This document shows, piece by piece, positions 44,357 to 53,278 of a DNA stretch of 64,000 nt. Every line of letters begins with the position of its first letter. Position 1 is the stretch's first letter. Under the pieces are notes generated by a model. The model was not told where the DNA came from. It saw only the letters and a list, made by a program, of their open reading frames with translations, and ran no database searches. The position numbers and the translations under genes are program-made. Source of the stretch: Roseivirga sp. UBA6052 (lineage in GTDB: Bacteria; Bacteroidota; Bacteroidia; Cytophagales; Cyclobacteriaceae); contig DIYO01000001.1 of assembly GCA_002427755.1 (NCBI GenBank), positions 1,240,001 to 1,304,000 of the forward strand, given 5' to 3'.

Positions 44357-45721
44357 TTAATTCACTGGCTTTAATCCATCCAAGACATAGGGCATTAATT
44401 CTGATACGGTCGGGTGTACCAATACCACTTCTCTGTACTTTCTACACGGTATTTGCGAATGCATGATGGCAGCAAACATATTGATTATCTCATCACCTCC
44501 TGGTCCATGGATAGCACCTCCTAAAATGAGATCTGTCTCGGCATCTACAATGAGTTTGGCAAACCCTTGGGTCTCTCCCATTTCCTTGGCTCTGCTAATT
44601 CTACTCATAGGACGTATGGCCTTCATGATTTTATGACCTTTTTCAATGGCAGCCTTCTCGGTTAATCCCACTCTACCTAAAGGCGGGTCCGTAAACAATC
44701 CATAAATAGGTATTCTTTGAGAAAGGGTTCTTGGTCCACCAAAGAGGTAGTCTAGCACAATTTCTCCGTCATTAACCGCGGTATGTGTAAATGCGCCATG
44801 TCCATTTACATCACCTACTGCAAATACTCCGTCAACATTCGTTTGACAGTGATCATCTACTTTGATGAAGTTTCTGCCATAAGTCTCTATGCCTGCTGCT
44901 TCTAGATTTAAAGTATCTGCATTTGTATTTCTTCCGGCTGCTACTAAAAGGTGTGAACCTTTCAAAGTTTCTTCTCCACTGCCAGATTCTATTTGAATCT
45001 CGAAGCCATTAGATTGGCTAACAGAAAGGGTGTTAGTATTCAATAAAACACGGATATCTTCTCCTTCTAAAACCTTTAATACACTATCAGCAATATCCTT
45101 GTCCTCAAAAGGCATCAGTTGGTGATCTCTTTGAATAATGGTAACCTGAGCACCGAACCTTTTGAAAACTTGAGCGAACTCTACCCCAATGTAACCTCCA
45201 CCAATGATTAAGAGATGCTCTGGCACTTCTTTAAGCTCCAAGAGTTTGGCACTATCCATCCAGTCCACTTTGTCTAACCCTGGAATAGGCGGGGCTGAAG
45301 GCCTAGTGCCTACATTTAGGTATATCTTTTCGCCTTTAATCTCCTCTCCATTAACAGAAAGTGATTTAGTGCCCGAAAATTCAGCCCTTCCTTGAATTAA
45401 ATCGACAGTTTCAGTAGACTCCATCCATCCCTTCAAGCCATCAGAAGAACCGTTTCGAATCTCATTCATGCGTTCCATTACTCTAGAGAAATTCAAAATA
45501 GGATCTGCTTCAAAACCATAAAACTCACCTCTTCTGGCCATATGAATAGCCTTAGCTGAAGCCACCATAGTTTTGGTTGGTGTGCAACCATAATTGACAC
45601 AACTGCCGCCAACCTTATTGGCTTCAATTACAGCAATAGAATCTCCGGTAGGAATAAGCTTACCCAAAAGGGTGCCAGTTGCTTGGCCGGTGCCAACAAT
45701 AATGTGATCATATGTTTTCAT
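44357..45721 (-). CDS. mercuric reductase-like FAD-dependent disulfide oxidoreductase
   Basis: The 454-residue flavoprotein has the FAD-binding GTGQATGTLLGKL (residues 10-22), the redox-active pair in CVNYGC (Cys41, Cys46), an NAD(P)-binding GGGYIGVEFA near 174, the second FAD segment VFAVGDVNGHGAFTHTA, and the C-terminal interface HPTVSELMP. This is the group 1 pyridine nucleotide-disulfide family. It lacks the N-terminal metal-binding domain and C-terminal vicinal Cys of true MerA, so mercury reduction is unlikely. It lies 24 bases after the MOSC-reductase fusion, probably in one operon. Confidence 0.87.
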   Translation of the reverse strand: MKTYDHIIVGTGQATGTLLGKLIPTGDSIAVIEANKVGGSCVNYGCTPTKTMVASAKAIHMARRGEFYGFEADPILNFSRVMERMNEIRNGSSDGLKGWMESTETVDLIQGRAEFSGTKSLSVNGEEIKGEKIYLNVGTRPSAPPIPGLDKVDWMDSAKLLELKEVPEHLLIIGGGYIGVEFAQVFKRFGAQVTIIQRDHQLMPFEDKDIADSVLKVLEGEDIRVLLNTNTLSVSQSNGFEIQIESGSGEETLKGSHLLVAAGRNTNADTLNLEAAGIETYGRNFIKVDDHCQTNVDGVFAVGDVNGHGAFTHTAVNDGEIVLDYLFGGPRTLSQRIPIYGLFTDPPLGRVGLTEKAAIEKGHKIMKAIRPMSRISRAKEMGETQGFAKLIVDAETDLILGGAIHGPGGDEIINMFAAIMHSQIPCRKYREVVLVHPTVSELMPYVLDGLKPVN

Positions 45722-45745
45722 AAGAAGGATAATTAATTGGTGATA

Positions 45746-47482
45746 TTAAAGTTTTAAACTGAGATTGCTCTTGGGTTTAGAGCAGCAAATAAGGATCTCA
45801 TCCTCTTGCGTGGGATAAAGCGGTTCTTCTTTATAGCTCACTTCTCCCGATTCGATTTTAGTAAGGCATGTGCCACATACACCTTCTCTACAACTATAAT
45901 CAGGCTGAATGCCATTAGACTCTGCAAACTCTAGAATACTATTGTAGCTACTGTTCCAAGACTTGGTCTGCTTAGAAGAAAGAAACTCTATTATGAAGCT
46001 CTTATCTATTTCAGACTCATTACTCCTATCAAGAAAAGCACTCAAATCTATTTGTTCAGAAGCAGAATTGAATATTTCAAAATGTATCTTCTCTAATGCT
46101 ATACCATCAGTTCGCAATCCCGAAAGTATATCGTACATAAATCGGCCAGGTCCACATACGTAGTATTCAGCTTCCATCTGATAGTCAAGCGTTTTCTTAA
46201 TCATATCTAGATTAATTCTTCCCTCTACATCGAAATCTACTCCTAGTTGATCATCAGCTAAAGGTTTACTGTAGGCAACCGTTATTCTTAAATGCTTATT
46301 CACCTTTCTAAAGTCTTTAAGTAGCTGTTTGAAAGCTTGCTCGTCACTATTTCTTGCTCCATGTAGAAAGTAAATTTTGCGTCTATCTTTCATAGAGGTC
46401 AGATGTTGCAGCATGCTTAAAAGAGGTGTTATACCAACACCTGCACTAACTAACACAATTGGCAATCCATTTTCTTTTAGATGAAAATCACCTCTCGGTT
46501 TAGCAGCCATTATAGTTGTACCTAATTCAACTAGATTATGAAAGTAGTTGGAAGAAACGCCTGGGTAGGCTTCAGGAATATCCTTTGGTGTTTCCTCTCT
46601 CTTAATGCTCAGACGATAATAACCTTCTTCAGGAATATTAGAGATGGTATAGGTACGGTAAACAGGTTCATACTGCCCTGGAACATCTAATTTAATAGGG
46701 AGAAATTGACCTGCATTGAATGAATCCAAAGATCCATTCACTGGTTTTAAATAGAATGATTTAATGGTCTGACTTTCTTCAACAATCTTTGAGACTTTTA
46801 AAGGTTTGTATGCCTTAAGTTCTTTTTCTTCTCTTGCTCTTTTGGCCAGCCTGTCTTTAAAAGTATGTGCCCATCCAGGCGACAAGGGTTCGAATGTTAG
46901 TGCTTTTTCAAAGCCTTCATAATTCCGCTTGTCGAAATACATGAGGTCATTTACTTCAGAAATGGTCATCCCATTTGAGGAGTTGATTTTCACGGGAACG
47001 ATCTCATCTCCTGCGGTTACTTCTCCCTCTTTTAAAACGCGAAAATAGAAGCCTAACCTACCGCTTTTTAATATCCGTGAATAGAAGTCTGGAACTCCCA
47101 TTTTCATAGCCAACTTGTAACACGGAACTCTAGGCTGGCTTACCTCAAAAACTGCCGTTCCAATTTCAAATTGATCACCTATGTGAATATTGGCATCCAA
47201 CATAGCCTCAACGGTGAAATTCTCACCAAATTGACCGAAGGTGAAATCATCTCGATCTAATTCATTGGCCCAAGATTGATAGTTGTCATGTGAATACACA
47301 TAAACAGCTCTCATCTCGCCCCCATGACCAATCAAATCTGCTTGCCCGTCTCCTTCTAAATTAAGATAGTGAACCTTAACAGTTCCTTCAATTGGTTCTT
47401 TGTAAATCCCTGTGGTTACTGTCTTGCCTTTATGCTGAACTTCTTTAGGTAGAGAGACATTGATCGAGATAAGTTTTGGCAT
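45746..47482 (-). CDS. MOSC domain - flavin reductase - 2Fe-2S ferredoxin fusion
   Basis: From the ATG at 47482 the protein has 578 residues. An N-terminal YiiM-type MOSC domain (about 1-165) includes the molybdenum-ligating Cys121 in SQPRVPCYKLA. A 3-alpha region (about 170-220) follows, then an FNR-like domain (about 230-475) with RTYTISNIP and YYVCGPGRFMYDI. The C-terminal plant-type ferredoxin has CREGVCGTC and a final ICCSKP Cys. The chain could pass electrons from NAD(P)H through flavin and 2Fe-2S to a molybdenum centre that reduces N-hydroxylated compounds (inference from YiiM and mARC relatives). A TTG/ATG extension to 47530 is rejected. Confidence 0.87.
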   Translation of the reverse strand: MPKLISINVSLPKEVQHKGKTVTTGIYKEPIEGTVKVHYLNLEGDGQADLIGHGGEMRAVYVYSHDNYQSWANELDRDDFTFGQFGENFTVEAMLDANIHIGDQFEIGTAVFEVSQPRVPCYKLAMKMGVPDFYSRILKSGRLGFYFRVLKEGEVTAGDEIVPVKINSSNGMTISEVNDLMYFDKRNYEGFEKALTFEPLSPGWAHTFKDRLAKRAREEKELKAYKPLKVSKIVEESQTIKSFYLKPVNGSLDSFNAGQFLPIKLDVPGQYEPVYRTYTISNIPEEGYYRLSIKREETPKDIPEAYPGVSSNYFHNLVELGTTIMAAKPRGDFHLKENGLPIVLVSAGVGITPLLSMLQHLTSMKDRRKIYFLHGARNSDEQAFKQLLKDFRKVNKHLRITVAYSKPLADDQLGVDFDVEGRINLDMIKKTLDYQMEAEYYVCGPGRFMYDILSGLRTDGIALEKIHFEIFNSASEQIDLSAFLDRSNESEIDKSFIIEFLSSKQTKSWNSSYNSILEFAESNGIQPDYSCREGVCGTCLTKIESGEVSYKEEPLYPTQEDEILICCSKPKSNLSLKL

Positions 47483-47632
47483 TTCGGAAAAGTGATTATA
47501 ATGTGTTTCAAAAAATGACCAAAACCACACAATTTCACTTCAACCCCTTATCGAATGGCCACAAATAGATAAGTCTTTTAAGAGAAGATTGTTAAGATTT
47601 TATCTAAAAACTCAATTTAAAGGCATTAGATA

Positions 47633-48208
47633 CTATCGATCCAATGAAGAGAGTTTTTCTTTCATCCTAATTAGATTATTTCTCTGAGATAAATAAAAAG
47701 TCCTGTACTCCCATTTGGCCAAATAATAAACGACTACAAAAAAACCTAAGACCAAAAGAGATTTCCACCAATCCGTGTAAGAATAAACATCAACAATACT
47801 TACTACTGCTACCACAAAAAGTAAATATTTACTCCATTTAGAAATCTGTACCTGATATTCAGCGTTAGCAATGGCTTGTTCTAGATCTCCCATAATGGTA
47901 CGATCAAATGTATTTTGCCAGGCAAGTCTTTTACGCCTTTTCCCATAGAGTATTCCTGCCATTATCAACATAAATACTGCTAAGACCCCGGGCGCAATTC
48001 TTAATTGAGTAGTATAAATCATAGCTGCTATGATTACTGCCGATGAAATCAATAAAGAGCCAATGGTGAAAACCTCAGACCTATCAGCTATAAAAGCAGC
48101 TCTATTCTTTTTCTTGATTACATTATTGTGCAGGGCTTCTTCGTTAATCGCATATAGTGATTGCTGATTCTGCTCGTCCCATATCTTTTTCATGTCATTA
48201 AAGTCCAT
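47633..48208 (-). CDS. membrane protein paired with ECF sigma factor (possible anti-sigma)
   Basis: From the ATG at 48208 the protein has 191 residues. It starts with a soluble segment (MDFNDMKKIWDEQNQQ), followed by two helix pairs (about 43-85 and 122-165, including LLISSAVIIAAMIY and LLFVVAVVSIVDVY). No family is recognised with certainty. Its gene overlaps the sigma-factor gene by 11 bases, the usual arrangement for a membrane partner that holds or releases the sigma factor. That role is inferred from context, since it lacks a recognisable zinc anti-sigma motif. Confidence 0.65.
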   Translation of the reverse strand: MDFNDMKKIWDEQNQQSLYAINEEALHNNVIKKKNRAAFIADRSEVFTIGSLLISSAVIIAAMIYTTQLRIAPGVLAVFMLIMAGILYGKRRKRLAWQNTFDRTIMGDLEQAIANAEYQVQISKWSKYLLFVVAVVSIVDVYSYTDWWKSLLVLGFFVVVYYLAKWEYRTFYLSQRNNLIRMKEKLSSLDR

Positions 48209-48707
48209 TTTCAAAATTCATTTTTGCTTGTTCCGTCAGATACTTTTTTATGCGATTGAGTTTTACCCCAACGTAATTTTCTGAGATACCAATCATGTCG
48301 GCAATCTCTTGATACTGATAACCATCAAAAAGCAGTAGACATAGGGATCGATCTACCTTGTCTAGTTTTGAGATTTGATCATAGAGCCAATCTAATTTTG
48401 GGTTGATCTCATCTTGCTGCTTCAATACATGCAGTTGTTCCTGGGCTTCTTCAATTCCGTCTGATCTGCGCTTTTCTTTCTTGTTCCATTTCAGCGCATG
48501 ATTGAGTGTAATCCTGTAAATCCAAGTAGACACCTTCGCCTCTGCCTTGAAGCTTGGAATAGATCGCCAAAGCTGAACAGACACTTCTTGAAAAAGATCT
48601 TCCTGATCTTCTTCTGTACTGGCATATACTCTTATGATTTTAAAGAGTATACCCTTGTGCTGCTGAAGCCACTGGTTGAATATTTCCGATTGCTTTTTGT
48701 TGTCCAT
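48198..48707 (-). CDS. ECF-type RNA polymerase sigma factor
   Basis: From the ATG at 48707 the protein has 169 residues with region 2 (DLFQEVSVQLWRSIPSFKAEAKVSTWIYRITLNHAL, written here only as a span at about 38-75) and region 4 (about 105-160; LLLFDGYQYQEIADMIGIS and VGVKLNRIKKYL). It lacks region 3, as ECF factors do. It probably directs a small stress or envelope regulon together with its membrane partner. A possible self-recognised promoter lies at 48731-48757. Confidence 0.9.
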   Translation of the reverse strand: MDNKKQSEIFNQWLQQHKGILFKIIRVYASTEEDQEDLFQEVSVQLWRSIPSFKAEAKVSTWIYRITLNHALKWNKKEKRRSDGIEEAQEQLHVLKQQDEINPKLDWLYDQISKLDKVDRSLCLLLFDGYQYQEIADMIGISENYVGVKLNRIKKYLTEQAKMNFENGL

Positions 48708-48730
48708 CAATTCGTACTGACATTAAGTTA

Positions 48731-48757
48731 GTACCAATCCCTAGGGCATTTCTTACA
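48731..48757 (-). promoter_or_regulatory. candidate ECF autoregulatory promoter
   Basis: The minus strand has TGTAAG (48757-48752) and GTAC (48734-48731) separated by about 17 bases, ending some 25 bases before the sigma-factor start. This resembles the -35/-10 pair of self-regulated ECF operons, but only one copy is visible here. Confidence 0.3.
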
Positions 48758-48814
48758 GGAAAGACAAATATTTTTCAAATCGGACATCATCTCTTAACTT
48801 ATGGCAAGACTAAA

Positions 48815-50317
48815 ATGGCCATGAACAAACTGATTTACCCGGAAAAAGACTTTCAAGAATTATTTACTGATCTACATGAATCTGGTCTTTTTCCAGATGG
48901 TAAAGAGGTTTCAGATGCTATTACTTATGAAGAACCGAAGGCCATACTAGCCGCTTACAGAGAACAGAAAAACGAACCGGATTTTAACCTTAGAGATTTT
49001 TACGATAAGAATTTTCATGTGGCTCCTGCGCGTGAAGTTGATTATCAATCAGATACTTCTAAACCGGTAGAAGATCATATCAACAAGCTATGGGATATTC
49101 TTTCAAGAGTACCCGAAAAAGAGGGGTTCTATTCAAGCCGAGTCGCACTGCCTTATCCCTATGTGGTTCCGGGAGGAAGGTTCAACGAAATCTACTATTG
49201 GGATAGCTACTTTACCATGTTGGGTTTAGAAGTGAGCGGACGTGTAGATCTTATTGAAGGCATGGTGCAAAACTTTGCCCACATGATTGAGAATTTTGGG
49301 TTCATTCCTAATGGCAACAGAAGCTATTACTTGGGCAGATCTCAACCTCCTTACTTCTCTCTTATGGTAGCCTTATTGGCTAAAAACAAAGGCAATGATG
49401 TACTGATCGAATATCTACTGGCATTAAAGAAAGAGTATGAATTCTGGATGGAAGGTTCAGAGAATTTGTCAAAAGATAATCCGGCAAATAAAAGAGTTAT
49501 ACTTCTCGACAATGGAGCAAAACTCAATCGTCATTATGATAACATTCACAGTCCGCGAGATGAAATGTACCAAGACGATGTAGAATTGATTGCCACACAA
49601 GGAGAAGCAGGGAAAAAGACATTACTAGATATTAGAGCAGCCTGTGAATCAGGCTGGGATTTTAGTTCTAGGTGGTGCTTAGACTTCGCCAAATTAGATA
49701 CCATTAGAACCACCGACTTAGTTCAGGTAGATCTCAATTGCTTATTACTACACTTAGAATTATTGATAGCTGATGCGCTAGAGTTAAAAGGAGAACAAGA
49801 AGCCAAAGACTTTATAGAAGCTGCTGAAAGACGTACAGCTGCTATTGAGTCTACCTTCTGGAATGAATCTCTCGGTACATACTCAGATTTAATCTGGAAA
49901 GAGCAAAAACACACTACCTCTATTAATGCTTCGGCACTCTATCCGCTTTACTTCAATACAGCAAGCCAAGAAAGAGCAAATGCAGTGGCTAAAATCACCA
50001 AAGAAGAATTGGTAAAAGATGGCGGTCTATTAACCACGAATTTCAAATCAGGTCAGCAATGGGATGCCCCTAATGGCTGGGCACCTCTACAGTGGATTGG
50101 CATTCAAGGACTGCGCAATTACGACCATGCTGAACTTGCTAATACGATCAAAGACAACTGGACAGCTCTAAATATTAAAGTATTTAAAAACACCGGTAAA
50201 CTGATGGAAAAATATAATGTGGTAGACACTGATCTCGAAAGTGGTGGCGGTGAGTATCCAGTACAAGATGGTTTTGGATGGACAAACGGGGTTTTGCTTA
50301 AACTTCTAAGCGAATAG
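48815..50317 (+). CDS. alpha,alpha-trehalase (GH37)
   Basis: The 500-residue enzyme hydrolyses trehalose to two glucose. Both family signatures are present: PGGRFNEIYYWDSY at 119-132 and QWDAPNGWAP at 415-424. The C-terminal GGGEYPVQDGFGWTNGV is also typical. There is no signal peptide, so it resembles the cytoplasmic TreF form. It may start at the second ATG (48821). It is followed 49 bases on by an AraC regulator and is divergent from the ECF sigma factor. No trehalose transporter is seen nearby. Confidence 0.94.
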   Translation: MAMNKLIYPEKDFQELFTDLHESGLFPDGKEVSDAITYEEPKAILAAYREQKNEPDFNLRDFYDKNFHVAPAREVDYQSDTSKPVEDHINKLWDILSRVPEKEGFYSSRVALPYPYVVPGGRFNEIYYWDSYFTMLGLEVSGRVDLIEGMVQNFAHMIENFGFIPNGNRSYYLGRSQPPYFSLMVALLAKNKGNDVLIEYLLALKKEYEFWMEGSENLSKDNPANKRVILLDNGAKLNRHYDNIHSPRDEMYQDDVELIATQGEAGKKTLLDIRAACESGWDFSSRWCLDFAKLDTIRTTDLVQVDLNCLLLHLELLIADALELKGEQEAKDFIEAAERRTAAIESTFWNESLGTYSDLIWKEQKHTTSINASALYPLYFNTASQERANAVAKITKEELVKDGGLLTTNFKSGQQWDAPNGWAPLQWIGIQGLRNYDHAELANTIKDNWTALNIKVFKNTGKLMEKYNVVDTDLESGGGEYPVQDGFGWTNGVLLKLLSE

Positions 50318-50366
50318 AACAAAACCACTTGCTTTTCAAATGGTTATAAACCCAAAAAGGTAATCA

Positions 50367-51356
50367 ATGCAGTACATCTCAATCCACCTTTATAAAAAGA
50401 TGATCGATTGTGCATTGGACGAAGGCATCTCTCAAGAAGCACTGCAAACATTACCATTTCCACCAGATAAGTTAAGTGATGTACAAGCTGTTCCGGCCGA
50501 TGATTTCTTTGTGCTCCACGAATTTCTAGATCAACAATTAGGGCCTGGTTTTGCCTTAAGAACAGGGCAGAAAATGAAAATCGAAGACTATGGTGTTTTA
50601 GGACTTTCTTGGAGGACCTGCTCTTATGCTGGAGAGATTTTCGAAAGAAGTGAAAGATACTTCATGCTACTGTCCAACACTTATGTTTTTAAGGTAGTAG
50701 AGCATACAGACACGGTTGATGTATTCCTAAATAGAGAACCTCATAGAAGAGGTTTAGAACTCTCTAATGAAGCCACATTATCGGCTACGGTAGTTGTACT
50801 ACAGCAAATGACTGACACCGATATCTTTCCTACGGAAGTCTCATTCAAACATAACACACCTTCCAATCTATCAGATTATGAAGACTTACTGGGGTGCTCA
50901 GTCCTTTTCAATCAAGACGCCTATAAAATCACTTACACTTTAGATGCTTTTAAAACGAGAACTGCTAAAGCGGATGCCAGTATCAATCAGTTTCTGGTTG
51001 AGCGAGTAGAAGAAGAGACAAAAGGCTTAGAAGTCAGTGCCAACAAAATAGCTATAGATGTAAAGAATCTTATCAAAGACGCCCTTCCGAGTGGCATACC
51101 TAGCATAAGTCAATTATGCGAAATGATGGGAATGAGTAATCGAACGCTTACGCGTAGACTATCTGAAGGAGGCACCACTTTTAGGGACCTAGTGCACACC
51201 ACTCAAAAAGAAATATCATTCGAATTATTAAAAAATCCAGACCGTAACGTAGGTGAAATAGCGTTCGAAACAGGTTTCTCTGATCAAAGTGCTTTCAACC
51301 GAGCCTTTAAAAAATGGACTGGTAAATCTCCTCTAGAATATCGAAAAGCCGGCTAA
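50367..51356 (+). CDS. AraC family transcriptional regulator
   Basis: The 329-residue protein has an N-terminal ligand-binding-like domain of the arabinose-binding-regulator type (about 15-200; EDYGVLGLSWRTCSYAGEIFER) and a C-terminal double helix-turn-helix (about 235-325; SISQLCEMMGMSNRTLTRRL and VGEIAFETGFSDQSAFNRAFKKWTGKSP). It lies just upstream of, and in the same direction as, a three-gene redox operon, with inverted repeats in between. Control of that operon is more likely than control of the trehalase (inference). Confidence 0.9.
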   Translation: MQYISIHLYKKMIDCALDEGISQEALQTLPFPPDKLSDVQAVPADDFFVLHEFLDQQLGPGFALRTGQKMKIEDYGVLGLSWRTCSYAGEIFERSERYFMLLSNTYVFKVVEHTDTVDVFLNREPHRRGLELSNEATLSATVVVLQQMTDTDIFPTEVSFKHNTPSNLSDYEDLLGCSVLFNQDAYKITYTLDAFKTRTAKADASINQFLVERVEEETKGLEVSANKIAIDVKNLIKDALPSGIPSISQLCEMMGMSNRTLTRRLSEGGTTFRDLVHTTQKEISFELLKNPDRNVGEIAFETGFSDQSAFNRAFKKWTGKSPLEYRKAG

Positions 51357-51363
51357 ATACCAC

Positions 51364-51390
51364 TTTGGCACAAACTGCCAAAAGGTTGGC
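51364..51390. promoter_or_regulatory. inverted repeat upstream of the cytochrome c operon
   Basis: TTTGGCA and TGCCAAA (51364-51382) are perfectly complementary around a five-base spacer, and a further TTGGC follows at 51386-51390. Lying between the AraC gene and the cytochrome c gene and lacking a T-run, it is a candidate AraC-type operator. Confidence 0.4.
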
Positions 51391-51455
51391 GTATACTGTC
51401 AAGTTTAAGATTCATTAGTAACCCAATTTTACTTCTGTTAAAACGCAGTAGTAAA

Positions 51456-51815
51456 ATGAAAAATCAATCTCATAAAATTTTAGGCTTAGGAATCCTTATC
51501 GCGGGCATCATCTTATTGATGTCTGCCGCCCCAAAGCCCTCTGCCAACAACATGACAACTATGAATCCACCGGTCAAGGATTCTACCGAAGAACTGAAAG
51601 CCCAAGCGCTGAAAGTACTCGAAACCAGATGCAATGTCTGTCATAAAAAAAAGAATCCCTTCATGCTCTTCAAAGAAAAGAACATGGAGAAAAGAGCAGA
51701 GAAGATCAACAAAATGGTCTTTATCACCGGCCGTATGCCCAAAGGCGACACTCCTTTAACTCAAAAAGAATACGACACACTTAAAAATTGGATCAACTCA
51801 TTAAACCTTAACTAA
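51456..51815 (+). CDS. small c-type cytochrome (haem-binding)
   Basis: The 119-residue protein has an N-terminal hydrophobic anchor or signal (about 8-26) and one haem c motif CNVCH (Cys59, Cys62, His63), with RMPKGDTPLTQKEY later providing a likely Met ligand. It should be exported and carry one haem. It is first in an operon with a DUF1772 membrane protein and an NAD(P)-binding protein, just downstream of the AraC gene. An electron-transfer role is inferred. Confidence 0.85.
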   Translation: MKNQSHKILGLGILIAGIILLMSAAPKPSANNMTTMNPPVKDSTEELKAQALKVLETRCNVCHKKKNPFMLFKEKNMEKRAEKINKMVFITGRMPKGDTPLTQKEYDTLKNWINSLNLN

Positions 51816-51817
51816 TC

Positions 51818-52315
51818 ATGGAAATTTCAATCAAATCCATCATGCTATTCAGTAGCATATTCTTAACAGGACTGTCGGCCGGCCTTTGGTATGCCTGGCA
51901 AGTCTCAGTAATCCCAGGAACGCTAAAGACTTCAGATGCTGCATACCTCCAGACTATGCAGTCAATCAATAGAGCTATTCTGAATCCGGCATTCTTTCTC
52001 ATATTTTTTGTTGGTGTAGCCTTGCTATTTGTAAGTGGCATTCAGCATTATGGACAAGGCCCTAGATTCTATCTCTTAATTGGTGCAGCACTGATCTATT
52101 TTATAGGAACCATAATGGTTACAGGCAGAGGTAACATGCCTTTAAACAACGAACTCGATGTACTCAATTTAACCGAAATGTCAGTTCAGCAATTGGCTGA
52201 CTTTAGGGAATACTACGAACTGAAATGGAATAAATACCACTTGATAAGAACCGTATTTGCTGTAATCTCATTCGCTTTAGCGATGCTCAGCTTATTCTTT
52301 CAAACAGAACAATAA
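51818..52315 (+). CDS. DUF1772 family membrane protein
   Basis: The 165-residue protein has four predicted membrane helices (about 5-25, 48-68, 75-97 and 140-160). The central RGNMPLNNELDVL is typical of the DUF1772/anthrone-oxygenase-like family. It starts two bases after the cytochrome c stop. The family reaction is not settled in bacteria; oxygenation of aromatic substrates is known for some fungal relatives. Confidence 0.8.
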   Translation: MEISIKSIMLFSSIFLTGLSAGLWYAWQVSVIPGTLKTSDAAYLQTMQSINRAILNPAFFLIFFVGVALLFVSGIQHYGQGPRFYLLIGAALIYFIGTIMVTGRGNMPLNNELDVLNLTEMSVQQLADFREYYELKWNKYHLIRTVFAVISFALAMLSLFFQTEQ

Positions 52316-52337
52316 TCAAAATCAAATCTCAAAATAA

Positions 52338-53186
52338 ATGAAAATGAAAAAGAACATTTTAGTAATAGGCGGAACCGGTAAGACTGGAAGACGCGTGGTA
52401 GACATCTTAAAAAGCGAAGGGCATAATGTGAAAATTGGCGGCAGAAATACCGACCCTAAATTCGATTGGGAAGACTTCTCAACTTTCGCTCCAGCACTCG
52501 AAGGCATTGATAGAGCCTACATTGTATACTATCCTGATTTAGCTATTCCGGGAGCAAAAGAAGCCATTAAGGCCTTGTCAGAAGCTGCCTTTGCTCAAAA
52601 GCTTGAGAAAGTAGTTTTACTCTCGGGTAAAGGTGAAGTTGAAGCACAAGCTTGTGAGCAAATTGTAGCCGAATCTGGCGTAAACTACACTCTAGTAAGA
52701 GCTTCTTGGTTCAACCAAAACTTTAGCGAGAGTGTATTTCTAGAACCGATCCAATCTGGCCATGTAGCCTTACCAATGCCCGAGGCTAGGATTCCTTATG
52801 TAGATGCAGACGATTTAGCAGCAGTAGTGAGTAAGGTATTACTAGACGACTCTTGGAATGGTGAAACACTTGAAATTACTGGCCCTAGAAAACTCACCTT
52901 TGGTGAACTGATTGACGAGGTTTCGAATGCAACTGGTAGAAAGATCATGTACCACCCAATTAGCATGGACGAATTCGCTGAAGGCATGAAATCAGCAGGA
53001 TTACCAGACACGTATATCTGGCTATTTAGATACCTGTTTGAAGAAGTGCTTTCCGTAGATGAAAACCAATACATCAGTAATGATATTGAGAAGGTACTGG
53101 GAAAAAAAGCTATTGATTTTAGAGAATTCGCTCAAAAAGTGGCTGAGACAGGAATCTGGGACGCTCCGTTAACAGAGCCTATTTAA
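52338..53186 (+). CDS. NmrA-like NAD(P)-binding protein
   Basis: The 282-residue atypical short-chain dehydrogenase starts with the Rossmann motif ILVIGGTGKTGRRV (6-19) and continues with VRASWFNQNF and VDADDLAAV, as in NmrA/azoreductase-like proteins. It may bind NAD(P)H as a sensor or reduce quinones. It ends the AraC-linked operon, 22 bases after the DUF1772 gene. The start at 52338 or 52344 cannot be separated. Confidence 0.85.
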   Translation: MKMKKNILVIGGTGKTGRRVVDILKSEGHNVKIGGRNTDPKFDWEDFSTFAPALEGIDRAYIVYYPDLAIPGAKEAIKALSEAAFAQKLEKVVLLSGKGEVEAQACEQIVAESGVNYTLVRASWFNQNFSESVFLEPIQSGHVALPMPEARIPYVDADDLAAVVSKVLLDDSWNGETLEITGPRKLTFGELIDEVSNATGRKIMYHPISMDEFAEGMKSAGLPDTYIWLFRYLFEEVLSVDENQYISNDIEKVLGKKAIDFREFAQKVAETGIWDAPLTEPI

Positions 53187-53201
53187 ATAAAACAGACTTT
53201 G

Positions 53202-53273
53202 ACGTCATTCCGAATTCATTTCGGAATCTTCTACTTTATTTAGGAAGATCCTGAAACAAGTTCAGGATGACGT
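53202..53273. repeat. intergenic cruciform repeat (three nested hairpins)
   Basis: The outer arms ACGTCAT/ATGACGT enclose two perfect hairpins, ATTCCGAA/TTCGGAAT (53207-53227) and ATCCTGAA/TTCAGGAT (53248-53268), joined by AATCTTC/GAAGATC-type pairing. It fills the gap between converging genes. This resembles a palindromic element dispersed between genes in many Bacteroidota; only one copy is in the window. It may work as a bidirectional terminator. Confidence 0.65.
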
Positions 53274-53278
53274 TCCTT

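Noticed and set aside
44357..45721. True mercuric reductase
   Set aside because: It lacks the N-terminal metal-binding domain and the C-terminal Cys pair, and there is no mer operon around it.
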